30,514 nt of DNA, from contig CAKPVT010000025.1 in the NCBI GenBank assembly GCA_934196125.1, positions 1-30,514 on the forward strand, read 5' to 3'. Shown here piece by piece: positions 1-7,721 of this stretch. The translations under genes were made by a program, and so were the position numbers. Origin of the DNA: an uncultured Streptococcus sp. Lineage in GTDB: Bacteria; Bacillota; Bacilli; Lactobacillales; Streptococcaceae. The notes under the pieces were generated by a model that had not been told where the DNA came from, ran no database searches, and was given only the letters and a program-made list of their open reading frames with translations. Each line of letters begins with the position of its first letter. Position 1 is the first letter of the stretch.

Positions 1-1
1 A

Positions 2-268
2 GTTGTTGCGCCTAATCAAACCGTTGTGGGCACACAAAATGGTCAGTTGGTAGTGCAAGATACCTCAGGTTACACTCGTTTGGCAGATGTGACTGAATTT
101 GGTGGTCAGAAAAACGCCAACGGCACAGTCTCTTTCAAAACGGCTGATGGTAAAATGGTTACCCTTCCAGAAACAGGCTCAACAAGTGGCACACTTCTTA
201 GTCTTCTAGGAACAGGACTTCTTGGACTAGTGGGCCTCTTCTGGAAGAAAAAAACGTTAACAAACTAA
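2..268 (+). CDS. C-terminal end of an LPXTG cell-wall-anchored surface protein (5' partial)
   Basis: The reading frame is open at the left edge of the window and ends at a TAA at 266-268, so only the last 88 residues are present. They end in a complete sortase signal: LPETG, a hydrophobic stretch rich in Leu and Gly (about 20 residues), and the basic tail WKKK. Sortase A would cut between Thr and Gly and join the protein to the peptidoglycan. A GTG at 26 lies in frame, but there is no reason to take it as the true start because the frame continues upstream. The next gene begins 19 bp downstream and also encodes a sorted protein, so the two are probably co-transcribed. The function of the exposed part cannot be judged. 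By analogy with prgA-prgB-prgC ahead of the pCF10 T4SS genes, a role in adhesion or aggregation is possible. Confidence 0.85.
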   Translation, partial: VVAPNQTVVGTQNGQLVVQDTSGYTRLADVTEFGGQKNANGTVSFKTADGKMVTLPETGSTSGTLLSLLGTGLLGLVGLFWKKKTLTN

Positions 269-287
269 AAAAAAGGAGAATAAAAAA

Positions 288-2006
288 ATGACAACAAAAC
301 AATCATCACAATCAACTATTAATGGACATGGATATTTTCGTAAATCAAAAGCATACGGTTTAGTCTGCGGTGTGGTGCTAGCAACTGCTTTCTTTGGCGC
401 TCATGTTAGCGCTGATGAAGTAACAGTCGCTCAAGATACGGAAACATCACAACTTGTTTCAACTATTCAAGAAAATACTACCGATCAGCTAGCAGAAAAT
501 GTAACTGCTGAAACATCTGTAGCTTCTCAAAATCCGTCTCAAGCAGAAAATGATCGAGCTTATAATGATTTACAAGATGTGATTGACAAGAATAATGGTT
601 TAGTTGATAAAGCAGAAGGCGAATATGGTGATGATGTGACGGTTTCAACTGATGATTCTACAAAAACTGATGGCTCTGCAGGAGCTAATCAACCAGCAAA
701 GGATCACGCCGAAGATATTTATCATCAAAATCAGGATGCTTTGAATAAGTATGAGCAAGAAAAAGCAGATTATGAAGCCAAACTTGAAGCAACTAACAAG
801 CTGAATCAAGCCGTTAATAAAGCAAATGCTGATTTAACTTCAAAGGGTGTAACAGTAACGATTGTCAATACAGTTGTTAATTCGCTCGAAGAGCTTAATG
901 CTTTAATAGCTCAAAATGCGGCAGCAATTGCTTCGGCTAATAAACAGGTGACGTTGCATCAAGCGATTATGTCAGCCTTTCAAGGAGCGCAAGGTACTCA
1001 TGATCAATTAAAGGATCAAATTTCAGGTGCGCAAGGCTCACATGGCGGTGATGTTACTGTTGATAAGGTCGATGTTCCGACAGGTGATGGTACAGAAAAT
1101 GGATATAAAGAATATACTTCAGCAATTAAAGAGTTGATTGCGAAGAATAATCAAGCCATCGAGGAGTTTTTAAAAGCTCTTGAAGCTTACAATAATTCTA
1201 CAAATGTCACCGTTTCAGGAACAGTTGCGACCCAAAACGTTGATAATCTTGAGTTTGGAAATAGCTTCATGAACGGTAGTATTCAGTCAGATGGATCGTT
1301 TACGTTTACTCATGATATGAATGACGGTGATAATGATTTGGCTGGTATTTTGGGAACAGGGACATTGTCTGGGAAGTTGCATTATACGGTAACTTCAAAT
1401 GGTGATGGTTCGATTACAGTACATATTACAGGAATTGAGCTGTATAGTTACAGCTATACAGCTAATCGTCCAAATCATGCCGTTAATCAAAATCTAAACT
1501 TTCATGTTTACAGTTTAGATGGTGCTGAAATTTATTCTGTTTTGCACAACGGCAATGCTAGTTTCGTGGATATGATTAATCGTTTAATTGCTTTAGACTT
1601 AGCATATCATTTAGAAGCAGGTCGTTCGACCGGTGAAATTGGTTTCTTGAAAATTGATGACAACTGGATTCACAACACTCACGGTCAAGCAATCTTTAAC
1701 TTTACGAATCCTAATCAACGTCCGCACCTAGTACTTCAGTCTGCAGATGCGCCAATGTCACCTGATCTAGAAGAGATCACGGTTTCGTTGACTACAGCAG
1801 AAGATCCTGAAAAACCGACACTATCATTAACAAGACTTTCTAACGCTGTTAACGAACAGCTACCAGAAGCACCAGAGGTTGTGAAATCAAGTGTTCTTCC
1901 AATGACAGGAGATGAAACAAGTACTGCTAGCCTCCTAGCAAGCATTGCAGGTGTTTTCATGACCTTAGTCGGACTAGTGGGTGTTCGTAAACGTAAAGAA
2001 GAATAA
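288..2006 (+). CDS. LPXTG cell-wall-anchored surface protein, probable adhesin
   Basis: This 572-residue protein has a long signal peptide at about residues 1-42. A YSIRK-like motif (GHGYFRKSKAYGL) precedes the hydrophobic core, and the likely signal-peptidase site is just before ADE. Residues about 90-310 are rich in Ala, Gln, Asn and Lys and look helical or coiled, as in stalk regions. Residues about 315-500 are rich in Gly, Thr and aromatic residues and look like a beta-domain, vaguely similar to the GbpC/antigen I/II variable domain. The C-terminus carries LPMTG, a hydrophobic helix and the tail RKRKEE, so sortase should anchor it to the wall. AGGAG at 275-279 supports the ATG at 288. It sits just before the conjugation genes, so a role in donor-recipient contact is an inference. 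The adhesin subfamily is uncertain. Confidence 0.85.
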   Translation: MTTKQSSQSTINGHGYFRKSKAYGLVCGVVLATAFFGAHVSADEVTVAQDTETSQLVSTIQENTTDQLAENVTAETSVASQNPSQAENDRAYNDLQDVIDKNNGLVDKAEGEYGDDVTVSTDDSTKTDGSAGANQPAKDHAEDIYHQNQDALNKYEQEKADYEAKLEATNKLNQAVNKANADLTSKGVTVTIVNTVVNSLEELNALIAQNAAAIASANKQVTLHQAIMSAFQGAQGTHDQLKDQISGAQGSHGGDVTVDKVDVPTGDGTENGYKEYTSAIKELIAKNNQAIEEFLKALEAYNNSTNVTVSGTVATQNVDNLEFGNSFMNGSIQSDGSFTFTHDMNDGDNDLAGILGTGTLSGKLHYTVTSNGDGSITVHITGIELYSYSYTANRPNHAVNQNLNFHVYSLDGAEIYSVLHNGNASFVDMINRLIALDLAYHLEAGRSTGEIGFLKIDDNWIHNTHGQAIFNFTNPNQRPHLVLQSADAPMSPDLEEITVSLTTAEDPEKPTLSLTRLSNAVNEQLPEAPEVVKSSVLPMTGDETSTASLLASIAGVFMTLVGLVGVRKRKEE

Positions 2007-2129
2007 GTCTCATTAGCGAGCAGCCTTGCCTGCTCCTAAAAGCAAACCCTTTTCTAAAACTCATGATAAGACAGAGCAAGGGCTTGTTATTAGGAGTAGG
2101 CGAGGTGGACAAAGTGCTACTAATGAGAC
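2007..2129 (+). repeat. Long imperfect inverted repeat (about 120 nt hairpin)
   Basis: The structure starts directly after the stop codon of the surface-protein gene. The outer arms GTCTCATTAG (2007-2016) and CTAATGAGAC (2120-2129) are perfectly complementary. Arms of 16 nt at 2024-2039 and 2090-2105 pair with only two G-U positions. A third pair (GCAAACCCTT near 2042 with AAGGGCTTGT near 2079) extends the stem. There is no T-run, so it is not a standard intrinsic terminator. The left arm can also fold into a local hairpin (GAGCAG/CTGCTC). The fold suggests an RNA structure, a small hairpin element, or a single-strand signal of the ICE. Confidence 0.7.
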
Positions 2130-2139
2130 CCTAGAGTTT

Positions 2140-2177
2140 CCTAGTGAAATATGGTATACTTAACCTAAACCACTAGG
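2140..2177 (+). promoter_or_regulatory. Extended -10 promoter flanked by an inverted repeat
   Basis: TATACT at 2155-2160, preceded by TGG, makes an extended -10 box; no good -35 is visible. The arms CCTAGTG (2140-2146) and CACTAGG (2171-2177) flank it, and the right arm runs into the ribosome binding site GGGAGGAG of the next gene. Such a layout is typical of a repressor operator. It probably drives the first gene of the T4SS region. Confidence 0.5.
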
Positions 2178-2185
2178 GAGGAGTT

Positions 2186-2683
2186 ATGATGAGAAAGGAT
2201 ACGAAAATGGATGCACATGTGACAAAAAACGGCTATAAATACTATACGCCTCAGCGGTCAACTCGGAACGCTCAACCACCAAAAGAAAACAAATGGAAAA
2301 AAGGGTTTAAGCGATTAGGGCAAGTGCTTTTAACAGGTATGAAGAACCTCCCAGGCCTTCTCATGAAAGCAGCCGTCCTTATGGTTACCACACCTCTGAT
2401 GATTGTGCTCTTTATCTTTAATTTATTAAAGAGCCTACTTGTAACGGCGATTGGCTGGGTTGTATTTAAAATAGTGTTATTCTTTATTTTGGGTTTTGGA
2501 ATAGCAGGTTATACATTTGTAATTCAAAAGGATATTCCAGCCCCAGAATGGTTTAACAATATGATGACTGATTTTGTTTGGCCTCATGGAGTTCCTATTT
2601 ATTACTGGTGGGAAACAACTATTATTGTTGTTCTAGCAGTCATTACCGCCCTTTCTCTAACCTTCCATCCAAACGAAGAGTAA
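2186..2683 (+). CDS. Membrane protein at the head of the T4SS region, function unknown
   Basis: I do not recognise a named family for this 165-residue protein. Residues 1-45 are polar and very basic, so probably cytoplasmic. Hydrophobic segments lie at about 58-80, 85-112 and 144-160, and a short loop with many aromatics (EWFNNMM and VWPHGVPIYYWW) separates the last two. GGGAGGAG at 2175-2182 serves the ATG at 2186; a second in-frame ATG follows directly at 2189. The gene lies at the start of the conjugation cluster under its own promoter and is followed by an intrinsic terminator, so it may be made at a different level from the genes behind it. A role in the mating channel or in entry exclusion would be guesswork. 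Confidence 0.75.
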   Translation: MMRKDTKMDAHVTKNGYKYYTPQRSTRNAQPPKENKWKKGFKRLGQVLLTGMKNLPGLLMKAAVLMVTTPLMIVLFIFNLLKSLLVTAIGWVVFKIVLFFILGFGIAGYTFVIQKDIPAPEWFNNMMTDFVWPHGVPIYYWWETTIIVVLAVITALSLTFHPNEE

Positions 2684-2706
2684 CTCTATTCATTATTATC
2701 CTACGA

Positions 2707-2737
2707 GACACTAAGATTCTTCTTGGTGTCTTTTTTT
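2707..2737 (+). terminator. Intrinsic terminator
   Basis: GACACTAAGA (2707-2716) pairs with TCTTGGTGTC (2721-2730) with one G-U pair and a 4-nt loop, followed by seven T. It separates the 165-residue membrane protein from the rest of the T4SS operon. No convincing promoter is visible before the next gene, so partial read-through is likely. Confidence 0.85.
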
Positions 2738-2769
2738 GACTTTAAAAATAGAAAGCGAGAAATATCTAT

Positions 2770-2994
2770 ATGCAAACAGTTGTGAATTTTATTAATCAAA
2801 TCGGAACGATTGGAGGCCTTGTTGGTCTTGGCTGGGCAGCCTGGGGGGCTTGGGACTTGGCCATTGGCATTCGGCGAGAGTTGGATGACAAGAAGGATAA
2901 AGGAATTCAAAGTGTCGTTTTAGGGGCTATCCTAGGAACGGTGCTGAAAGCCCTCTTTTCAGCTGTCGCTGCAGGACTCTCAAGCATGGGTTAA
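2770..2994 (+). CDS. Small VirB2-like (PrgF-type) membrane protein of the T4SS
   Basis: This 74-residue protein has two hydrophobic segments, at about residues 8-33 and 48-72. A charged loop between them contains RRELDDKKDK. The size, topology and Gly/Ala-rich helices fit the small subunits found at this place in Gram-positive conjugation operons, which are compared with VirB2 pilins. There is no cleaved signal peptide. The Shine-Dalgarno sequence is weak (GCGAG region). It lies 18 bp ahead of the VirB6/TrbL-like gene. The assignment rests on size, topology and position, not on a diagnostic motif. Confidence 0.65.
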   Translation: MQTVVNFINQIGTIGGLVGLGWAAWGAWDLAIGIRRELDDKKDKGIQSVVLGAILGTVLKALFSAVAAGLSSMG

Positions 2995-3012
2995 GAGAAG
3001 GAGGTGGTGGTG

Positions 3013-3762
3013 GTGAACCAATCCACACTAGACCAATTAACCATGAGTCTGAAAGACTATAACCCGACAGCCTACCAGCTCATGGAGACCGTTTCGGGGT
3101 CAATGGAGACGGTTGCCATTCTATTACTGTTGCTTTTTATGGGGATTAACCTCATGAACTGGAACCAACAACTGAAAAGCAATGGTGGGGAGTTAACTCT
3201 GCAGCTCTGGATTGAGGAAATCCTCAAATATACCATTGCCCTTTTTCTCATCCTCTATGTGGATGATATTTTTGAAAGCCTCTCTTGGCTGTTTAATGTC
3301 ATTATCAAGATGGTCGCTAAATTAGGAATCACAGAAGTAAAGGCCGATGTAGAACCTACTTTTAAAAACTTAAATTGGGCAGCGAAAGCAATGCTTCAGT
3401 TTGTATACCATGTTGTTGACTTTATCGGTCAAATTTCAACGAAGTTGCTGATTTTATTGCGTTCCTTTACGTTATACACGTATAAAGGCATTGCTAAAAT
3501 CATTGTCGCTTGTTACCTAATGGACAGCCTGCGCCCTATCTGTTTTGGCTTTTTTAAGCTTTATATTGCGGCCGTTCTACAGGGCTTAATTTTAGTCATT
3601 GTCATTATGCTTTATCCAGCCATTGTGACCAATGACTTGCTGACTGTCGCAAAGACAGGAGCTTGGACCAGTGCATTGATGGCGATCGCTAAAGGCATTA
3701 TCTACATTATGATGCTCTTTGGCAGTCAACGGATGGCTAAAAGTATTATGCAAGTAAACTAA
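3013..3762 (+). CDS. VirB6/TrbL-like T4SS channel protein (PrgH-type)
   Basis: This is a polytopic membrane protein of about 249 residues. Hydrophobic segments lie near residues 30-46, 65-85, 90-103, 125-160 and 175-245, typical of VirB6/TrbL-like proteins of Gram-positive conjugative elements. It should help form the DNA channel in the cell membrane together with the VirB3- and VirB4-like proteins. Four GTG codons stand in a row at 3004-3015. The ribosome binding site AAGGAGG occupies 2998-3004, so only the fourth GTG at 3013 has normal spacing and I chose it; the longest frame would begin at 3004. In related operons the VirB3-like gene usually follows at once. Here a TIR gene intervenes. 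Confidence 0.8.
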   Translation: MNQSTLDQLTMSLKDYNPTAYQLMETVSGSMETVAILLLLLFMGINLMNWNQQLKSNGGELTLQLWIEEILKYTIALFLILYVDDIFESLSWLFNVIIKMVAKLGITEVKADVEPTFKNLNWAAKAMLQFVYHVVDFIGQISTKLLILLRSFTLYTYKGIAKIIVACYLMDSLRPICFGFFKLYIAAVLQGLILVIVIMLYPAIVTNDLLTVAKTGAWTSALMAIAKGIIYIMMLFGSQRMAKSIMQVN

Positions 3763-3781
3763 AAGAGAACGTTATGACTAA

Positions 3782-3913
3782 TATTTCCTAAAGCTCCAAG
3801 ACGATCACAAAGAGTTATTTGCAGAGTATATTGGAGATATGGAAGATAATAGAGATGAATATAAAAGAGGAATAGATGGTATCAGAACAGTTATCAATTT
3901 TAGAACGCCTTAG
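3782..3913 (+). pseudogene. Short open frame without a start, possible gene remnant
   Basis: A frame of 43 codons runs from after a TAA at 3779 to a TAG at 3911 and overlaps the start of the TIR gene. Its composition is protein-like (LKLQDDHKELFAEY, then a charged stretch). It has no usable start except an internal ATG near 3833. A one-base change would join it to the ATG at 3773, which has the spacing of an old gene start after GAGAACG. It may be the remains of a small gene that came with the TIR gene, or chance. Confidence 0.25.
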
Positions 3914-4961
3914 AGATTATTATAATCAAGTAGGCGAGAGTGTGACGAAAAACATCCTACAAGAATGCTGGCAGATAAATCGTCGAGTTATTCAGTTGAA
4001 TTTATTGTCGGTGTTTGGCTACACCGACAAACAAGTTTATTTGAGTTGTTACGAGATCAAAGCATTGTTAGAAAGTTCTTTGTTTCAGCTTGAAGTTACG
4101 CTTGAGATACCGTATAATCAAAATAAAATTGTCTTTATTTTGAAAGGAAAACAAGAGATGTTAGCTAACGATGCTCAATTGAATTTTATTATCCCTTACG
4201 GTTATCGAGAGAACTATATTGATTTTATCTATGATGTCACTAATCAACCAGAAACAGAAGTCACACTATTTGTAAACAACATTCCTTATAGTTTAGAATG
4301 CCTTTTGTTTGTTGAGACAAAATTCCCTGATAACATTCGTCAGATGGCCAGAAACTATCAAACTCATGAATTACAAAATGGGAAATCAATAGATTATTAT
4401 TTTAAAGAGATGAGAACAAGGCAATGGAATATGACAGCTTTTTCACCTGTCATGGACAAAGAACAAATAGCAGTAGCTATGAATACCATTTGTTATTTTA
4501 AATCTATAGCAGAGTACGAAAAAGAAGGCTATTCGTTAAATCGAAACTATCGTAAAGTATTTATCTCTTATTCTCATAAGGACGAAGAAAAAGTTGTTGC
4601 TTTAGAGACTAGGCTGAAAGATTATGGGATTCCAGTATGGCGAGACAGCTATGACATTGCATTTGGTGAAAGTATCACTGAAAAAATATCAGAGGGCATG
4701 CAAAACAGTTCTATTTTTTTGTTATGTCTTAGTCAACACACCAAAGAGTCTTTGTATGCCAAACAAGAAATGGAAACCTTGTACAATCAGTTTTTAATCT
4801 ATCGCTCTGAGCATAAGATTGTCATACCTGTTAAATTGGATGATGTTAATCCAAATGATCTCATTCTAGGGTTAAATAATTTTAAATATTGTAACTATCA
4901 AAATGAAAAGGATATTGAACAATTAGTGACGTTACTCATGCGAGAAACAAAAGCATTCTAG
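3876..4961 (+). CDS. TIR-domain protein, cargo inside the T4SS operon
   Basis: In this 361-residue protein, residues about 226-345 form a TIR domain. It begins with KVFISYSHKDEEK, continues with a WRDSYDI loop and LLCLSQHTKESLYAKQEME, and ends in a VIPVKLDD strand. Bacterial TIR domains often cleave NAD+, with a glutamate in the helix after the serine-rich loop; Glu298 or Glu300 is the candidate. Residues 1-220 have no motif I recognise and may sense a signal or bind a partner. AGAGG at 3866-3870 supports the ATG at 3876. The gene has its own terminator at 4980-5006. It splits the usual order of VirB6-like and PrgI genes and looks more AT-rich than its neighbours, so it was probably acquired separately. 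Phage defence or exclusion of other elements is likely but not shown. Confidence 0.85.
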   Translation: MVSEQLSILERLRDYYNQVGESVTKNILQECWQINRRVIQLNLLSVFGYTDKQVYLSCYEIKALLESSLFQLEVTLEIPYNQNKIVFILKGKQEMLANDAQLNFIIPYGYRENYIDFIYDVTNQPETEVTLFVNNIPYSLECLLFVETKFPDNIRQMARNYQTHELQNGKSIDYYFKEMRTRQWNMTAFSPVMDKEQIAVAMNTICYFKSIAEYEKEGYSLNRNYRKVFISYSHKDEEKVVALETRLKDYGIPVWRDSYDIAFGESITEKISEGMQNSSIFLLCLSQHTKESLYAKQEMETLYNQFLIYRSEHKIVIPVKLDDVNPNDLILGLNNFKYCNYQNEKDIEQLVTLLMRETKAF

Positions 4962-4979
4962 ATCATGATTTAATGCCGA

Positions 4980-5006
4980 AACAGTTCCAAATGGAGCTGT
5001 TTTTTA
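4980..5006 (+). terminator. Intrinsic terminator after the TIR gene
   Basis: AACAGTTCC (4980-4988) pairs with GGAGCTGTT (4993-5001) with one G-U pair and a 4-nt loop, and the T-run extends to 5006. It lies between the TIR gene and the PrgI-like gene. The rest of the T4SS operon must read through it or have another promoter. Confidence 0.8.
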
Positions 5007-5029
5007 TTCCAAATAAAGAAAGGAGTCCT

Positions 5030-5383
5030 ATGACACGTTTAGGCAGTGAATTTTTAAAAGCCTTGGATAGCTATGAACGGCCATTCTTAGGCTATATGAC
5101 CTTAAGGCAGTGGCTATTGCTTTTTGGGATTGGCTTGACAGTTGTTGTCACGTCAATCTTTTTTTGGCTTAAAACACCCCCTGTGATTCGCTATGGCGTT
5201 GGTGCTCTGGTACTAGCGCCTTTTGTGATTTTTGGGTGTCACATTGATGAAAAAATAAAGGATGAGATGCGCTTTTTGTTAACCAAACAAGAACGTACGT
5301 ATCAGACTGACTACGATAGAAAGGAATATACTCGAAATGACTTTATTCAGTCGAAAGACAACCCTGAAACTCTCCAAAGCTGA
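5030..5383 (+). CDS. PrgI family protein (VirB3-like T4SS subunit)
   Basis: This small protein of 117 residues has two neighbouring membrane helices at about residues 27-47 and 52-70, then a charged tail. It fits the PrgI family, which takes the place of VirB3 and contacts the VirB4 ATPase. The frame is open further upstream to an ATG at 4973, but that start lies before the terminator stem and has no ribosome binding site. AAGGAG directly before the ATG at 5030 decides the start. The 3' end overlaps the VirB4 gene by 47 bp in another frame, which suggests translational coupling. Confidence 0.85.
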   Translation: MTRLGSEFLKALDSYERPFLGYMTLRQWLLLFGIGLTVVVTSIFFWLKTPPVIRYGVGALVLAPFVIFGCHIDEKIKDEMRFLLTKQERTYQTDYDRKEYTRNDFIQSKDNPETLQS

Positions 5384-7691
5384 GAAAGAACGTGCGAAAC
5401 GTCTCAGACGTACCATGACAGCGTCCACACAAAATACACTCAATTACCAATATTTAACCCCAGATGGTCTAATGACTGTTACTGATGATACCTACTCAAA
5501 GACGTATCATTTGGGAGATACCAGTTACATTACAGCGACAGATGATGAGCGTATCGATGTCATTGAAACCAATGCGGATATTTTTAACTCCTTAGACATT
5601 GATAATGATATGCAACTGCTTATTCTCAATCGGCGGGTTGAGAGTGATAGCTTAAAAGCGATTCGGTATGATCTCGCTCAAGATGGCTATGACAATATTC
5701 GCAACGAATACAATGCCATGATTAAAGATCGCTTTTCTCAGGATCAAAACACTTTCAAAGTGGAGAAGTACCTAACTATCACTGCACAGGCCGACCAATC
5801 CAACCAAGCAAGGCGTATCCTAGATGATACGGCTAATGTTATTGAAAGTCAGTACAGCAGTTTAGGGATTTCCTTTAAGGAAATGGATGGCTTAGACAGA
5901 CTGCGAGTTTTTCGTAAATTGCTACGAAAAGAAGCTTTCCTTGATTTTAGTTATGAAGATATCGCTGTGGCTGATCTATCAACCAGAGACTTTATTGCAC
6001 CATCTTATCTAAAGTTTGAGAAGGACCATCTTCGAATTGATGATTATTACGCTAGAATTCTTTATGTGAAACAGTACCCAACCTTCTTAAATGACAAGCT
6101 GATTAAGAATATTTTGGATACTGGGATTGAGTTGGCCATTAGCTTGCATGCGAAACCCTATGATACGGCTGCGGCTATTAAGAAAATAAAAACGGTTCAA
6201 TCAAGTGTCCGTAGAGAAATGATTAAAAGTCAAAAGTCAGCTGCTAAAGATGGGATTGCTGCCAACTTAGTCGTAGGAGGAAAAGCCACCGAAACGTCAA
6301 GAGAAACCGAAAAGTGGACGGAAGAACTTCAGGATAATGACCAGAAGATGTTTTCAGGGGTTATGACCATCTACCTACTAGCAGAGAGCCTAGAAGAGCT
6401 CAATAACTATACCGAACAGGTGCAACGCTCAGTTCGTAAGAATACGATTGAGCTAGACAAATGTTACCTTTATCAAGAAGAGGCCCTCAATACGATTTTA
6501 CCAATTGGGGTGCCTTTTATTAATGTCAAACGTCGCTTTATGCGGGACATGACGACGAGCAATTTAGCTACCCAAGTGCCTTTTACGAATGTGGATTTGC
6601 GTTCTAACAGTCCACGGGCGATTTATTATGGCCAAAATCAGCTCTCTAAGAATGCCATTACAGTTGACCGTAAAAGAGATCTGAATACAGGCTCAGGTGT
6701 TATTTTTGGTATTCCTGGTTCTGGGAAGTCAGTCTTAGCTAAGGCGGGAGAAATTATCCCAACGCTCCTACGGTATACAGAAGACCAAATCATTATTGTC
6801 GATGCCGAAGATGAATATACAGGCATCGGGCGGGCCTTTGGAGCAGAAATTATTACTATTGCGCCAGGGTCTCCTCACCACTTCAATCTTCTTGATTTAC
6901 CTGATAAAGATAAACTGCAGGCTGAAGATAATGACCCTATTGGGCAAAAGTCAAACCTCTTGTCTACACTCTTTGAAAATATCTTCTCTGAGGTGTCTGA
7001 TGATGAATTTGCTATGATTGACCGAGTGACCAGAAAAACCTATGAAGCTTATCAAAAGCCTAACTTTAAGGATTGGCAGGAGATGTTAGAGCAACAACCT
7101 GAAGAGGTGGCGCAACTGTTAGCCTTAAAAGCAGAACCTTATACCAGAGGATCTAACGACATTTTTGCCCACCCAACCAATGTCAATATGGATAACCGTT
7201 TTATTATCTTTAACCTCAAGCAGTTGAGTGGGAAACTCAAGCCTTTTGCGCTTCTTGTTATCCAAGACTATATTTGGAATCAAGTGGTCAACCACCAAGG
7301 AAAACTAACCACTTGGCTTTATTTTGATGAGTTGCAACTTTACTTTAAAAATAAACTGCAGGCAACCTTCTTTACGGAACTTTACTCTCGTATCCGTAAG
7401 TATGGTGCTATTTCAACAGGAATTACCCAAAATCCTGAAACCGTCTTGTCAACTGAAGAAGGACGTAAACTTGTTGCTAACTGTGAATTTATGGTTCTTC
7501 TAAAACTCAAACGTACCGATTTAGAAGCACTGTCGCAAGTAACCCCACTGACACCTTCTTTGGAACGTTTTGTCTTACGTCCTAAAGCGAAAGGAACGGG
7601 CTTGATAGTGGCTGGAGATACCATTGTTCCTTTTGAAAATCCTATTGCGAGAGATACGAAACTTTACCAACTTGTCGCAACCGATGGCTAA
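5337..7691 (+). CDS. VirB4-type T4SS ATPase (PrgJ-type)
   Basis: This 784-residue ATPase powers assembly of the conjugation channel and substrate movement at the inner face of the membrane. The N-terminal half is the VirB4/TraC-like domain that binds membrane partners. The C-terminal half is a RecA-like motor, with Walker A GIPGSGKS at residues 458-465, a conserved IIIVDAEDE segment shortly after, and Walker B YFDEL at about 662-666. A late QNPETVLST segment is also typical of the family. The length is normal. AAGGA upstream of the ATG at 5337 serves as ribosome binding site, and the start lies within the PrgI gene. It is the best-conserved T4SS gene here and a good marker for classing the element. 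Confidence 0.95.
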   Translation: MTLFSRKTTLKLSKAEKERAKRLRRTMTASTQNTLNYQYLTPDGLMTVTDDTYSKTYHLGDTSYITATDDERIDVIETNADIFNSLDIDNDMQLLILNRRVESDSLKAIRYDLAQDGYDNIRNEYNAMIKDRFSQDQNTFKVEKYLTITAQADQSNQARRILDDTANVIESQYSSLGISFKEMDGLDRLRVFRKLLRKEAFLDFSYEDIAVADLSTRDFIAPSYLKFEKDHLRIDDYYARILYVKQYPTFLNDKLIKNILDTGIELAISLHAKPYDTAAAIKKIKTVQSSVRREMIKSQKSAAKDGIAANLVVGGKATETSRETEKWTEELQDNDQKMFSGVMTIYLLAESLEELNNYTEQVQRSVRKNTIELDKCYLYQEEALNTILPIGVPFINVKRRFMRDMTTSNLATQVPFTNVDLRSNSPRAIYYGQNQLSKNAITVDRKRDLNTGSGVIFGIPGSGKSVLAKAGEIIPTLLRYTEDQIIIVDAEDEYTGIGRAFGAEIITIAPGSPHHFNLLDLPDKDKLQAEDNDPIGQKSNLLSTLFENIFSEVSDDEFAMIDRVTRKTYEAYQKPNFKDWQEMLEQQPEEVAQLLALKAEPYTRGSNDIFAHPTNVNMDNRFIIFNLKQLSGKLKPFALLVIQDYIWNQVVNHQGKLTTWLYFDELQLYFKNKLQATFFTELYSRIRKYGAISTGITQNPETVLSTEEGRKLVANCEFMVLLKLKRTDLEALSQVTPLTPSLERFVLRPKAKGTGLIVAGDTIVPFENPIARDTKLYQLVATDG

Positions 7692-7721
7692 TCCAAAAAT
7701 AAAGAAAGTGAGGTGTAGTTA

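Noticed and set aside
4973..5029. Longer start for the PrgI-like gene
   Set aside because: The extension crosses the terminator stem and lacks a ribosome binding site; the ATG at 5030 has AAGGAG.
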